Assembly (NCBI GenBank): GCA_902381685.1
Contig: LR698958.1
Span: 1,746,833-1,810,832, forward strand
Length of the DNA: 64,000 bases
Direction: 5' to 3'
Origin: Lachnospiraceae bacterium
GTDB taxonomy: Bacteria; Bacillota; Clostridia; Lachnospirales; Lachnospiraceae
Part shown: one piece after another, positions 9,228 to 18,637 of the stretch
Position numbering within the stretch: position 1 is the stretch's first letter
How the letters are laid out: each line of letters starts with the position of its first letter
Translations under genes and position numbers: made by a program
The notes under the pieces: model-generated
What the model was told of the DNA's origin: nothing
Seen by the model: the letters and a program-made list of their open reading frames with translations, nothing else
Databases searched by the model: none

Positions 9228-9611
9228 TTACCATGCCGTTGCTGACGGCAATGCACTGCTGATCAGTGTATAATCAATATATTGGAAATCATCATAAACA
9301 TGCAGTGCATATTTATCTGATTTGAATTCAAATTTACCACAGGACTGAATTGCCTGCTCTATAATTTTTACGGATTCCGAATTAAGCGCTGTTGCTTTTT
9401 CGGAAACCATAACCGATTTATACGGAGTTTCGTTCGGTTTGACACTCCCTGAAAGAGGGTGTGTCAAAAGTTCATGTCCCTTGTAAACATAGTTCCGAAC
9501 TTTTTTTAATGTGTCTTCATAAGAAATATCTTCGTATTCCACTGTATATTCCTGACCTAATTTTTCTACTATAAGAGGATTGTTTGTTATGATAATAAAT
9601 TCTGCTTTCAT
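9228..9611 (-). CDS. grdX: GrdX family protein
   Basis: A 127-aa protein of the GrdX family, found at the head of glycine reductase operons; its biochemical role is not established. Recognisable sequence includes EFIIITNNPLIVEKLG at the N-terminus and the middle GHELLTHPLSGSVKPNETPY. I prefer ATG 9611 (AGGTG 5 nt upstream) to ATG 9626, which has no ribosome site and sits against the riboswitch terminator. It is the first gene after the glycine riboswitch and so directly under its control. Confidence 0.88.
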   Translation of the reverse strand: MKAEFIIITNNPLIVEKLGQEYTVEYEDISYEDTLKKVRNYVYKGHELLTHPLSGSVKPNETPYKSVMVSEKATALNSESVKIIEQAIQSCGKFEFKSDKYALHVYDDFQYIDYTLISSALPSATAW

Positions 9612-9634
9612 GTCTTCACCTGTCATTGTTTGAT

Positions 9635-9820
9635 AAAAAAGGGACGGTTTAATGCAATACTACTTTGATTGCCTTTAAGCCGTCCCACCTGTTCCTGTAT
9701 TGATTAATCAACACACAGTTCAGAGTATGGTCCGTCTTTTGCTCCTTTTGCCTGAAAGTTTCACCCAACACTGACGATTGTCAGGCTTGCATCTTCGGCG
9801 GTCATTTGACTCTCTCACAA
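9635..9820 (-). promoter_or_regulatory. Glycine riboswitch with terminator platform
   Basis: Minus-strand RNA from about 9818 to 9719 carries the glycine aptamer signature: a P1 arm GAGAGAGT, then GACCGCCGAAGATGCAAG, then GTGAAACTTTCAGGCAAAAGG, closing with ACTCTGA. Only one clear aptamer is present, not the common tandem pair. Downstream, a hairpin (arms GGGACGGCTTAA and its complement, 9641-9686) with a run of six Us forms an intrinsic terminator ahead of grdX. The expected logic, as in other glycine switches, is that glycine binding prevents termination and turns the reductase operon on. Confidence 0.93.
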
Positions 9821-9855
9821 AAAACATCTTCCCATATTTCTAAATCTTCATTATT

Positions 9856-11250
9856 CTATTTTTTCTTCATCTGATTTGGTCTGAAATTCTGGTAGTAGTC
9901 TTTATGTACTTTCTTAACCATTCCGCTCAATGCCCACAAACCGATAACGTTAGGTATTACCATTGCACTGTTGAAACAATCTGCCATGTTCCATACAAGG
10001 TCTACTCTCTGTGCTGAACCAACTACGATACATACACATACAAGTACGGCATAAATTTTTACGGCTTTGCTGCCAAATAAATATTTGATATTTGCTTCAC
10101 CGAAGAAATACCAACCGATGATTGTTGAAAACGCGAAGAAGAACATACAAATTGCAATAAAGACTTCTCCGAATTTTCCAAATACGCTTGAGAAACCAAC
10201 CTGTGTTAAAGCAGTTCCTGTGTAAGCAGCCTTTGTAAGCGGATCGATTTCTCCAACCATACCGCTTGTAAGGATAACAAGTGCTGTCAGTGTAAGAACA
10301 ACAAATGTGTCAATAAATACACCCATCATTGCTACAAATCCCTGTTCTACAGGGTGATCTACCTTCGCAACTGCGTGAGCATGTGGTGTTGAACCCATAC
10401 CGGCTTCATTAGAGAATAATCCTCGTCCAACGCCTCGAGCCATTGCCTTTTGTACTGTCCAACCAAGGACACCACCGCCAACTGCCTGTGGACTGAAAGC
10501 TCCTACAAAGATATCATGGAATGCTTTTGGAAGCATATCACCATTTGCAATAATAACAATTAAAGCACCGATGATATAGAACCCTGCCATAATCGGAACA
10601 ATTTTCTCTGTCAAAGAAGCAATTCTTGAAATTCCTCCGACAAATACGAATAGAGAAATTGCTGCAATAACGATACCAACAACCCAAGGATTAATACCGA
10701 ATGCTGTTCCGAACGCATCGCTGATAGAGTTTGACTGAACCGCGTTACCCATGAATCCTAATGCAAATACAATAAGTACTGCGAAGATTCCTGCAAGAAC
10801 TTTTCCGAATGTTCCCTTAAATGCTGCTCTGATGTAGTATACAGGACCACCTGTTACGACACCATCGTCACCGACTTGTTTGTACTTCTGAGCCATGAGT
10901 GCTTCAGCATAGATGGTTGCCATACCTAAAAAGGCACTTACCCACATCCAGAAGATTGCTCCCGGTCCACCCATAGCAATGGCTGTTGCTGCACCTGCAA
11001 GATTACCGGTACCAACCTGTGCCGCAATCGCTGTCGCTAATGCCTGGAAAGATGACATTCCGTCTTTGCCGGCTTTTCCGCTCTTCTTAAACAAACCGCC
11101 AAACGTTCTCTTCCACCCTTCACCAAATCCTCTGATCTGAATGAAACCAAGATTGAAGGTGAACCATAAACCTGTGCCTACGAGCGCAATGATAAGAATC
11201 TTATCTGCAAGCACGCCCTGAACCGCCAATACAATTTTGTTTAAATCCAA
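9856..11250 (-). CDS. Alanine/glycine:cation symporter (AGCS family)
   Basis: A 464-aa integral membrane protein with about ten hydrophobic segments. Family motifs are visible: TAIAAQVGTGNLAGAATAIAM near residue 70-90 and the central GRGLFSNEAGMGSTPHAHA. AGCS transporters import alanine or glycine with Na+. The gene ends 36 nt before the glycine riboswitch aptamer begins, so it lies upstream of the switch and is not controlled by it unless transcripts read through. Its position suggests supply of glycine to the reductase. The translation start at 11250 follows GGAGG. Confidence 0.94.
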   Translation of the reverse strand: MDLNKIVLAVQGVLADKILIIALVGTGLWFTFNLGFIQIRGFGEGWKRTFGGLFKKSGKAGKDGMSSFQALATAIAAQVGTGNLAGAATAIAMGGPGAIFWMWVSAFLGMATIYAEALMAQKYKQVGDDGVVTGGPVYYIRAAFKGTFGKVLAGIFAVLIVFALGFMGNAVQSNSISDAFGTAFGINPWVVGIVIAAISLFVFVGGISRIASLTEKIVPIMAGFYIIGALIVIIANGDMLPKAFHDIFVGAFSPQAVGGGVLGWTVQKAMARGVGRGLFSNEAGMGSTPHAHAVAKVDHPVEQGFVAMMGVFIDTFVVLTLTALVILTSGMVGEIDPLTKAAYTGTALTQVGFSSVFGKFGEVFIAICMFFFAFSTIIGWYFFGEANIKYLFGSKAVKIYAVLVCVCIVVGSAQRVDLVWNMADCFNSAMVIPNVIGLWALSGMVKKVHKDYYQNFRPNQMKKK

Positions 11251-11449
11251 ACAAATCCCTCCTCTTATAAATGTCTTCCATAGACATTATTTATGTTATA
11301 TATAATACTTTATTTTGGAGGAAACTTCAATAACCTTGAATAAATTCACTTTTTTTTGTTAATTTTTTCATTATCTTTCAAAGCAAAAACCATTTTATCG
11401 GATTTATCGTTATAGATTTTTTCTATATTTATGCACTTTGCACATAGTC

Positions 11450-11475
11450 AAAAAAGGAGGTGTGCACACCTCCTT
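11450..11475 (-). terminator. Rho-independent terminator after the selenium-carrier genes
   Basis: On the minus strand a perfect palindrome (AAGGAGGTGTGCACACCTCC) is followed by TTTTTT. It comes 13 nt after the DUF3343 gene and ends the yedE-side operon. Confidence 0.88.
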
Positions 11476-11487
11476 CTTCTGCAAAAC

Positions 11488-11724
11488 TTATACCATGCAT
11501 TCATGGATTTCTTCTTCTTCAATCCCTGCTTCCTGCATCATGTTTTTGATTTTTTCCAATTCACTCAACTCTGCGCACCACGACAGTCCGCACCCTGCTG
11601 AAATCGTTCTCGGTACAGGAATTAATCTTCCTGAAACCTGATGTTCTTTGCATGCCTTTTCCATAGCCATCGCATCTGCCGTTGTGTGAAATGTTACAAC
11701 TAATTTTAATTCTTTCTTTCTCAT
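11488..11724 (-). CDS. DUF3343 family protein (putative Se/S carrier)
   Basis: A 78-aa protein of the DUF3343 type, often found beside TusA-like and YedE-like genes and thought to be a small selenium/sulfur carrier. The conserved cysteines are in SAGCGLSWC; N-terminal LVVTFHTTADAMAMEKA is the family hallmark. The ATG at 11724 lies one base after the stop of the TusA-like gene (TAA-A-ATG), so translation is probably coupled; a TTG at 11733 is a less likely start. Function is inferred from context and family association only. Confidence 0.85.
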   Translation of the reverse strand: MRKKELKLVVTFHTTADAMAMEKACKEHQVSGRLIPVPRTISAGCGLSWCAELSELEKIKNMMQEAGIEEEEIHECMV

Positions 11725-11725
11725 T

Positions 11726-11929
11726 TTACTCAATTACGATTTCGAATTCTGAGCCTTTCTGTGTGGAAATTGCTTTTTTCCCATGGTCTTTTGCATATTT
11801 TTCCACATTTGTCTTCTGATGTGGTTCACTTACCAACACTTTGATTGGTCCTTTCGCTGTTTTTAACGCTTCTGCTGTCAGCATCAACGGCTCAGGACAA
11901 GAAAGTCCTCTTGCATCTACTTCTTTCAT
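11726..11929 (-). CDS. TusA-like sulfurtransferase (probable selenium carrier)
   Basis: A 67-aa single-domain TusA/SirA family protein. The catalytic motif is SCPEPLM near the N-terminus (the family CPxP cysteine that carries a persulfide or perselenide). It is sandwiched between YedE-like transporter and DUF3343 genes in a cluster of Sec genes, so delivering selenium to SelD is plausible. Classical tRNA 2-thiouridine TusA is an alternative, but no tus or mnm genes are adjacent. Confidence 0.88.
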   Translation of the reverse strand: MKEVDARGLSCPEPLMLTAEALKTAKGPIKVLVSEPHQKTNVEKYAKDHGKKAISTQKGSEFEIVIE

Positions 11930-11982
11930 ATTTTTTTCCTTCTTTCCTAGAGTAACATATTTCTCTTTTTATTTCTACCATT

Positions 11983-13080
11983 CTACTGTGTTTTTCTCTT
12001 GTTTCCTACAAATGCAATAGCAAATAATAAGATAATACAAATGACTGCTGCGATTTTTCCTTCCGCAGACGGTCCACCGATAACTGCTGCCGCTTCTTTT
12101 GTTGCAGGCGCTGCCGCTGCCGATGCCAGTTTTAAATTATGGCAGAGCGCTGCTCCTACAAAAAGTCCCGCTACCGTAACTGCCGCATCTGAAGAACCCT
12201 GTCCTGCCAAAACAAGTTGACGGAGAGGACAGCCTCCTGCAAGCGTTGCCGCAAATCCTACAATATACATTCCGAGAATATTCCATAAATGCTGTGAATG
12301 TGCCACCGGTTTTCCCGTAAAACTAAATGCAAAGTTTCCTGTTGCCACATTATAAACAAGCATAACAACGAACAATCCCGCAATCACTGTAAATAAGTCA
12401 AAGTTTTTCATTAAAAAGATGTCACGGATACTTCCGGCAAAACACATTCTTGATTTCTGTGCAAATGCTCCGAATACTAATCCGCCGATTAATGCAATCC
12501 AAATTGGTGCGTGCATGCTTCCCGGACCTGTTTTGCTACTGATTAAAAGTGATGAACCTACTAAAATAAGCACTAAAATTCCTACCATAAGCAACGGTAA
12601 AACCGCACCGCTTGTCTTATTTGTCTCATGCGCTCTTCCAAGACTGAATCCTTTTTTCAATGCCAAAGAACCCGTTATGATACCTGCAACAAATCCGATC
12701 AATGCCACATATGCATTCAAGTCTCCTGATGCCATACGCAGTACCATACGAAGCGGACAGCCTAAGAATAATAAAGATCCAATCATAATCATGATGCCCA
12801 ATAAAAATCGAATCATTGGTGACGAACCTGCTGTTGAACGGTACTCTTTTGTCACAACCGAAATAATAAACGCTCCTAATACAATACCGATAATTTCCGG
12901 TCTCGCATACTGTACCACTGCCGCCTGATGCATGCCCAATGCTCCCGCTGTATCACGGATAAAGCAGGCAATACAAATTGCCATGTTTCCCGGATTACCT
13001 GTCATCGCCAATACAACTGCTACGATTCCGCAAACGACACCGGCAATCCCCAATTTCACTTTTGAATCTGATAAATTCAT
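11983..13080 (-). CDS. yedE: YedE/YeeE family selenium-metabolism membrane protein
   Basis: A polytopic membrane protein of about 365 aa with an internal duplication: each half has a CxxR-type element (CIACFIRD and RMCFAGSIRD) followed by GCPLR (LGCPLRMVLRM and GGCPLRQLVLAG). These cysteines are the hallmark of the YeeE/YedE family, whose members carry thiosulfate or are predicted to carry selenium compounds. Linkage to selenocysteine genes points to selenium. Met 13080 is favoured because GAGGAGG is about 7 nt upstream; Met 13086 is nearly on top of it. Confidence 0.9.
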   Translation of the reverse strand: MNLSDSKVKLGIAGVVCGIVAVVLAMTGNPGNMAICIACFIRDTAGALGMHQAAVVQYARPEIIGIVLGAFIISVVTKEYRSTAGSSPMIRFLLGIMIMIGSLLFLGCPLRMVLRMASGDLNAYVALIGFVAGIITGSLALKKGFSLGRAHETNKTSGAVLPLLMVGILVLILVGSSLLISSKTGPGSMHAPIWIALIGGLVFGAFAQKSRMCFAGSIRDIFLMKNFDLFTVIAGLFVVMLVYNVATGNFAFSFTGKPVAHSQHLWNILGMYIVGFAATLAGGCPLRQLVLAGQGSSDAAVTVAGLFVGAALCHNLKLASAAAAPATKEAAAVIGGPSAEGKIAAVICIILLFAIAFVGNKRKTQ

Positions 13081-13095
13081 TTTCATTCCTCCTCG

Positions 13096-14235
13096 CTACT
13101 CTTCCTTTGCTAATTCTTCAATTGCTTTGATTGCAACTGTTATTTCTTCTTCCGTGTTATAGTGAGAAAAACTGAATCTGACAGCCCCCTGTTCCACCGT
13201 CCCAAGCGCCCTGTGCATAAGAGGTGCACAGTGTGCTCCCGGCCTTGTGGAAATATTGTATGTCATAAGCAGTTCGTCACTGACTTCAGAAGAATCATAA
13301 TCTCCAATATTCAGCGTTACTATCGGGCAACGCTTTTCCGTTTCAAAATCCCCATATATTTTCACGTTTGGTATGTCTTTTACCCCATGATAAAACCGCC
13401 ACATATGTGCAAGTTCTTTTTCCCGAATGGTTTCCATGCCTGTTTTCCGTATATATGATACACCTGCTCCAAGCCCCGCTATGCCGTGACCGTTAAGTGT
13501 TCCCGCCTCCAGTGCGGTAGGCATCTCTTTCGGGTGATGCTTATTGTATGTATCCACTCCGCTCCCACCACATTTGAGAGGTTTCAGTTCCAAACCGCTT
13601 CTGACATACATTCCTCCTGTCCCCTGCGGTCCTAAAAGCCCTTTATGTCCGGTAAAGCAGAGTATATCTATGTTCATTTCCTGCACATCAATCGGGTAAA
13701 CTCCCGCAGTCTGAGAAGCATCTACAACAAATCTCAAACCGTGTTCTTTTGCCATTTCCCCAATTCGTTTGATATTCAACATATTGCCCGTCAGATTGGA
13801 GCCGTGTGTGCATATAATGGCTTTTGTATTCGGGCGGATTTCCTTTTCAAAATCTTCGCAGGAGACTATGCCTTTCTTGTCCGCCGGAAGAATTGTCAGT
13901 TCCACGCCTTTTTCTTCCATCTCATACAGCGGTCTCAGCACCGAATTATGTTCCATCTCCGTTGTGATCACATGGTCCTTCGGCTGTAAAAGCCCTTTGA
14001 TTGCAATATTTAAACTCTCCGTCGAATTGTTGGTAAACACAATCTGTTTTGGACTTTCCGCTCCAAAAAAATGCGCCAATATGTCTCGCACCCCATAAAT
14101 TGTTCTCGAAGCATCAAGGGAGGCGCTGTGCGCTCCGCGTCCTGCATTTCCCATGGAATTCATCGCTTCCACAACGGCATCGATAACTTCTCTTGGTTTC
14201 TGCATCGTTGTCGCTGCATTATCCATATATATCAT
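13096..14235 (-). CDS. Cysteine desulfurase / selenocysteine lyase-like aminotransferase V
   Basis: A 379-aa PLP enzyme of the class V aminotransferase family. Seen: N-terminal MIYMDNAATTMQKP, PLP-lysine motif CFTGHKGLLGPQG, and a group-II-like active cysteine in RPGAHCAPLMHRALG near the C-terminus. It releases sulfur or selenium from cysteine or selenocysteine. The following yedE, TusA-like and DUF3343 genes are transcribed with it (9-nt gap to yedE), so a role in selenium delivery is likely. No iron-sulfur (isc/suf) genes are nearby. Confidence 0.9.
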   Translation of the reverse strand: MIYMDNAATTMQKPREVIDAVVEAMNSMGNAGRGAHSASLDASRTIYGVRDILAHFFGAESPKQIVFTNNSTESLNIAIKGLLQPKDHVITTEMEHNSVLRPLYEMEEKGVELTILPADKKGIVSCEDFEKEIRPNTKAIICTHGSNLTGNMLNIKRIGEMAKEHGLRFVVDASQTAGVYPIDVQEMNIDILCFTGHKGLLGPQGTGGMYVRSGLELKPLKCGGSGVDTYNKHHPKEMPTALEAGTLNGHGIAGLGAGVSYIRKTGMETIREKELAHMWRFYHGVKDIPNVKIYGDFETEKRCPIVTLNIGDYDSSEVSDELLMTYNISTRPGAHCAPLMHRALGTVEQGAVRFSFSHYNTEEEITVAIKAIEELAKEE

Positions 14236-14321
14236 GTTTATTTTCCTCTCATCTTCCGTTCTTCTGTCATTATTTTAATTATACTCCTCCTGTATATCCC
14301 AGTCTAATTGAAAACCATAAT

Positions 14322-14366
14322 AAAAGCGGTATAATTATAGATACTTTCTATGATTACACCGCTTTT
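14322..14366 (-). terminator. Hairpin terminator after the LysR gene
   Basis: Arms AAAAGCGGT-TAAT and ATTATACCGCTTTT flank an A/T-rich loop just past the LysR stop and are followed by TATTATGG on the minus strand. It separates the selD-selA-selB-LysR transcript from the desulfurase transcript. Confidence 0.7.
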
Positions 14367-14369
14367 AAA

Positions 14370-15269
14370 TTAATAGTGATACATTTCTTTTACCATTTTG
14401 ATGAATTTTTCCGTTATATGAGATAATCTGATGTCTTTATTATAGATCATATAAATATTTCTGACGCTATCGCCCTCAGTCAGAGGAAAACCTAACAGTT
14501 TTCCACTTTCCATTTCACGTTTCGCAGCCAGTTTGGAAATAATGGAAATCCCCATTCCGTTCTCCACAGAACGCTTAATTGTTTCCTGATTTTCTATACT
14601 GGCAACAATATTAAGAGATTCCACACTAAGCCCTTTTTTCTTCAACTGCTTTTCTGCCTCTTTTCTCGTTCCCGAGCCCTCTTCTCTCATAATCATCGGT
14701 TCTCTTTGAATCCATTCAGCATTTTCATCGTCTTTCTGCAACTTTCTGAATCGCTCCTGATTTGGCGTAATCACAATTAATTCATCTTCATAAAACGGCA
14801 GATATACACAGTGCTTTTTATCCAGCATCGTACCCGTAAATCCTATATCGATCATTCGGTTTACTACCTGTTCCACAACCTGCGCGCTGTCTGTTTCCTT
14901 TATTTTAAATTGTTCTTCCGGATATTTGTCACTAAATTTTGCCAATATTTTCGGCAGTAAATACTGTGCCGGTATGGTAGATGCGGAGATGGTAATACAC
15001 GCTTTCTCCCCTTCTTCGCGGAAAAACGTCTCCTCAATCTCCCTTTCCAATTCCACCATCTTTTTCGCACATTTATACAGTTTTTCACCCTCGGCCGAAA
15101 GATTCACTTCCTTTGTATTTCTCACAACCAACCGAACGTTCAGTTCTTTTTCCAATGAAGATATGTGGGCACTGATTGTCGGTTGTGTCAAAAACAATTC
15201 TCTCGCCGCCTTAGAAAAACTTTTCTTTTCTGCGACATATACAAAAGCCTCTAACTGTTTTAAATTCAT
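14370..15269 (-). CDS. LysR family regulator linked to selenium metabolism
   Basis: A 299-aa LysR regulator. The N-terminal winged helix is clear ([32 protein letters not shown]), followed by a periplasmic-binding-like effector domain. Its ATG shares the final A of the selB stop (TAATG), so it is translationally coupled to selB. LysR proteins at this place are known companions of selenium genes in Clostridia. The ligand is unknown; a selenium- or sulfur-derived metabolite is a guess. Confidence 0.92.
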   Translation of the reverse strand: MNLKQLEAFVYVAEKKSFSKAARELFLTQPTISAHISSLEKELNVRLVVRNTKEVNLSAEGEKLYKCAKKMVELEREIEETFFREEGEKACITISASTIPAQYLLPKILAKFSDKYPEEQFKIKETDSAQVVEQVVNRMIDIGFTGTMLDKKHCVYLPFYEDELIVITPNQERFRKLQKDDENAEWIQREPMIMREEGSGTRKEAEKQLKKKGLSVESLNIVASIENQETIKRSVENGMGISIISKLAAKREMESGKLLGFPLTEGDSVRNIYMIYNKDIRLSHITEKFIKMVKEMYHY

Positions 15270-17182
15270 TAATATGCTACCCTTTCGCTTTCTGTCCCAT
15301 TTCTCTTCGTTATTTTAATGCTGTCCATATATTCCACAATCAACTTAGCATTTTTTCTGCTTGTTTCTAAAGCATCTCGAATTTCTGCCATTGTAATTAA
15401 ATCTTTTTCTTTAAACATGGAACAGATAATTTCTTTTGAATGCTCTATATAGGAAGTTAGCGTGTAGAGTTCTTCTCCTAATTTGACAATCTTTTTCTCT
15501 TCCATAAGAAGTAACAGAATATCTTCCACCGTTTCAAACGGCACTGTTCCAAAATCCACCTCCGAAACTTTAGGGAAGTCCAGTCCCGCTTTTTCAAAAG
15601 TAGTAAGCAGTTTACTCTCCACTTTCTGATAGACTTCATCTTTCACAATCTCGTGCTGAGGCAGGCTTAGAAATTCATTTCTTCTCTTCATCACGCCCTC
15701 CTCCACAAGACTTTCCAGATATAAATCAAACACATTCGGTTTTACTTTTTTTAGAAAAGTCATATGTATTTCTGCCTTCTGCATTCCGTATCGGTACAAA
15801 TGTTTTCTATGGTATTCCTGAAGTGTCTTTGCCATATCTTCCTGAAGAGCCTTATCGTTTTCTCTATGCCATGTGTAACTGTCTTTTTTCATATGGAATA
15901 TCTTTATGATACCTCTTTCTTCCAAAGACTCCGCATCTTGCTTCACTTCATCAGAGGATAACGCTGTCATTTTGGCAAGTTCTGCCACTGTCAACATAGT
16001 GTCTTTGCTGTTTTTAATGTGCATTTCAATAATATCTTCCGTTGAACCGGATTCTTTTCTCTTTAATTCTTCTATTGTCTCCTCATGAAAACGTTTTTTC
16101 TTTGTCGGATTCGGTTCAAGGACAACTCCGCCACCGATTGTTTCCATCGGAGAGTAGAAACGCACAATAAATTTATCGCCTCTTCTGAGCGCAATCTCTT
16201 CCTCCAAACGTAATTGCACATATCCGCTTTCTCCCGGACCGATTTCGTCCTTATCGAGCAATACCGCACGGCATAAAATCTCACTTGTACCCGTGAACAA
16301 ATGAAGTCTTGTATGATTTGTCAAAATACGCATGGAAGACGGAAGAATATTCATCTTCACGTCCAAAAGCATCGTATTTTTCATATTATTCGGAGGTGCG
16401 AGGACACAGCCTCTGTGTATCTCACTTTTTTTCAAATTGGAAATGTTGATTGCCACACGCTGTCCCGCATAACATTTTTCTACATTTTCCCCATGTACCT
16501 GAATACTTCTTATCTTGCATTCTTTTCCTATCGGATACATCTGCAGAGTATCTTCTTTGCAGATTGTTCCCGCAAGAAGTGTACCCGTGATAATCGTCCC
16601 AAATCCTGACAGACTAAACACACGGTCAATCGGAAGGCGCGGGATTGTGTGTATATCTTTCTCCACAACCTCATCTGCCGTCAAACGTTCTATTGTTTCA
16701 ATCAACTCTGGAATCCCCTGCCCCGTCGCTGCCGAAACTTTCACAACCGGTGCATTTTCAAGAAAAGTTCCTTCCAATTCTTCCTGAATTTCTTCCTCCA
16801 CCAGTTCAAGCCACTCCTCATCAACCAGGTCGCATTTATTCAATACCAGTATACTTTTCTCGATGCCGAGTTCACCTAAAATATCCATATGCTCTCTTGT
16901 CTGCGGCATAATTCCTTCATCTGCCGCCACCACAAGCATAACCAAATCCATTCCGACAACACCAGCCACCATGTTATTGATAAACTTTTCATGTCCCGGA
17001 ACGTCAATGATTCCAACTCTGTCACCGCTTTTTAAATCAAAATAAGTAAATCCCAAGTCAATGGTGATTCCTCTTCGCTGTTCCTCTTCCCAACGGTCTG
17101 TATTTCTCCCTGTGAGAGCCTTTATCAGCGTTGTCTTCCCGTGGTCTATATGACCTGCTGTTCCAATAATGATATTTTTCAT
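15269..17182 (-). CDS. selB: Selenocysteine-specific elongation factor SelB
   Basis: A 637-aa translation GTPase that delivers Sec-tRNA to in-frame UGA codons by binding the mRNA SECIS hairpin. G-domain motifs are at the N-terminus ([25 protein letters not shown]). EF-Tu-like beta barrels follow, then a C-terminal run of winged-helix domains (roughly residues 380-637) that bind SECIS RNA. Length fits bacterial SelB. It is 30 nt downstream of selA. Its targets in this window are grdA, grdB and selD. Confidence 0.97.
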   Translation of the reverse strand: MKNIIIGTAGHIDHGKTTLIKALTGRNTDRWEEEQRRGITIDLGFTYFDLKSGDRVGIIDVPGHEKFINNMVAGVVGMDLVMLVVAADEGIMPQTREHMDILGELGIEKSILVLNKCDLVDEEWLELVEEEIQEELEGTFLENAPVVKVSAATGQGIPELIETIERLTADEVVEKDIHTIPRLPIDRVFSLSGFGTIITGTLLAGTICKEDTLQMYPIGKECKIRSIQVHGENVEKCYAGQRVAINISNLKKSEIHRGCVLAPPNNMKNTMLLDVKMNILPSSMRILTNHTRLHLFTGTSEILCRAVLLDKDEIGPGESGYVQLRLEEEIALRRGDKFIVRFYSPMETIGGGVVLEPNPTKKKRFHEETIEELKRKESGSTEDIIEMHIKNSKDTMLTVAELAKMTALSSDEVKQDAESLEERGIIKIFHMKKDSYTWHRENDKALQEDMAKTLQEYHRKHLYRYGMQKAEIHMTFLKKVKPNVFDLYLESLVEEGVMKRRNEFLSLPQHEIVKDEVYQKVESKLLTTFEKAGLDFPKVSEVDFGTVPFETVEDILLLLMEEKKIVKLGEELYTLTSYIEHSKEIICSMFKEKDLITMAEIRDALETSRKNAKLIVEYMDSIKITKRNGTESERVAY

Positions 17183-17212
17183 ATCTGTATAGCCTTTCTT
17201 ATCGCCTTACCA

Positions 17213-18625
17213 TCAGGCTTTCTCCTCAAAAATATGTGATTCTTTCAATTCCTGCACAATCGTTTTGAAAAAACGCTGCTCAATCGTTCTCACATCTAAT
17301 ATAATTTTGTCGTTCATCGTGCGCGGAATAATCGGAATCGGAAGGTGTCTCATTCTTTCTTCCAGTTCTGCCGTTGTAATGCAGTTCGGTTTAATTGTAA
17401 CCGCCATACTTTCGATGCGCTCAAGAGGAAGCGAGCCCCCTCCAATCTGCGATTCACATTTTTCCAGTACGATTTCTGCCTTCGGCTTCATCTGCCTCAA
17501 CATTCTCTGCAATGATTTCGCTCTTTTCGTCACATCTTCCAGTGATTCCGTAATCATGTGAAGCGCCGGAATATTTTGAATCGCCCTCTCCTCTGAAAGA
17601 TATTCGTGCAAAATCACGTCCAAAGTTGCCGCCGTAAATTTATCAATACGAAGCGCTCTTGTCATCTGATTTTTCTTCATCTTGTCGATATACGCTTTCT
17701 TTCCGACAATAATTCCCGCCTGCGCCCCACCTAGCAGTTTGTCACCGCTAAAGCAGACAATATCCGCACCGTGACGGATTGAATCCTGCACGGTCGGCTC
17801 ATATGTCAAACCATATTTACTCAAATCAATAAGCACTCCGCTTCCCAAGTCCTCGATGACCGGAAGATGATATTTTTCTCCGAGCGGAACAAGTTCCTCT
17901 ATGGAAACCGTATCCGTAAATCCGACAATACGATAGTTACTCGTATGCACTTTCAATAATGCACCTGTTTCCTCTGTAATCGCCTGCTCGTAATCCGCAA
18001 AATGGGTTTTGTTTGTCGTACCCACTTCCACAAGGGACGCGCCACTTTGTTCCATCACGTCAGGCACACGGAATTTACCGCCGATTTCCACGAGTTCACC
18101 GCGGGATACGATGATTTCTTTCCCTTTTCCCAGTGTATTTAAAATCAGCATAACCGCTGCCGCATTATTGTTTACCGCCATCGCAGCCTCTGCACCGGTA
18201 ATCTTACACAACAGTTTTTCAAAATGTGAGTAACGTTCTCCACGTTTCCCCTCCTCCAAATTATATTCCAAATTGGAATATCCTGTTGCAATCTCTGCTA
18301 CATACTGCATATGTTTCGGGCTGATTGGAGCACGCCCCAGATTCGTATGCAAAATTGTTCCCGTACCGTTAATAACGCTTCGTATGTCGGGTGTATTTAT
18401 ACTAATAACCTTTTTCTCTATATCTGATACAAGAGAGTTTATGCGTTCCAAAGCATTTTCTTCCGCGTCGCACTCTTTAATATATGCCCGCAGCGACTCC
18501 AATGCTTCCCTTATGGTTTCCACAACCGTTTCTCTCCCATAAGTTTCAATCAATTCCTGTATCTTTATATTTTCTAAAAGAATGTCTACCTTAGGTATAT
18601 TGCGATATAAAAGATTTTTGTTCAT
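17213..18625 (-). CDS. selA: L-seryl-tRNA(Sec) selenium transferase
   Basis: A 470-aa PLP enzyme that converts Ser-tRNA(Sec) to Sec-tRNA(Sec) using selenophosphate. The PLP-binding lysine lies in CFSGDKLLGGAQAG, and the N-terminal tRNA-binding segment (NLLYRNIPKVDILLEN) is typical. It starts 12 nt after selD behind a GCAGGAAAA site and precedes selB, giving the order selD-selA-selB. Confidence 0.97.
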   Translation of the reverse strand: MNKNLLYRNIPKVDILLENIKIQELIETYGRETVVETIREALESLRAYIKECDAEENALERINSLVSDIEKKVISINTPDIRSVINGTGTILHTNLGRAPISPKHMQYVAEIATGYSNLEYNLEEGKRGERYSHFEKLLCKITGAEAAMAVNNNAAAVMLILNTLGKGKEIIVSRGELVEIGGKFRVPDVMEQSGASLVEVGTTNKTHFADYEQAITEETGALLKVHTSNYRIVGFTDTVSIEELVPLGEKYHLPVIEDLGSGVLIDLSKYGLTYEPTVQDSIRHGADIVCFSGDKLLGGAQAGIIVGKKAYIDKMKKNQMTRALRIDKFTAATLDVILHEYLSEERAIQNIPALHMITESLEDVTKRAKSLQRMLRQMKPKAEIVLEKCESQIGGGSLPLERIESMAVTIKPNCITTAELEERMRHLPIPIIPRTMNDKIILDVRTIEQRFFKTIVQELKESHIFEEKA

Positions 18626-18637
18626 TGTTTTTTCCTG

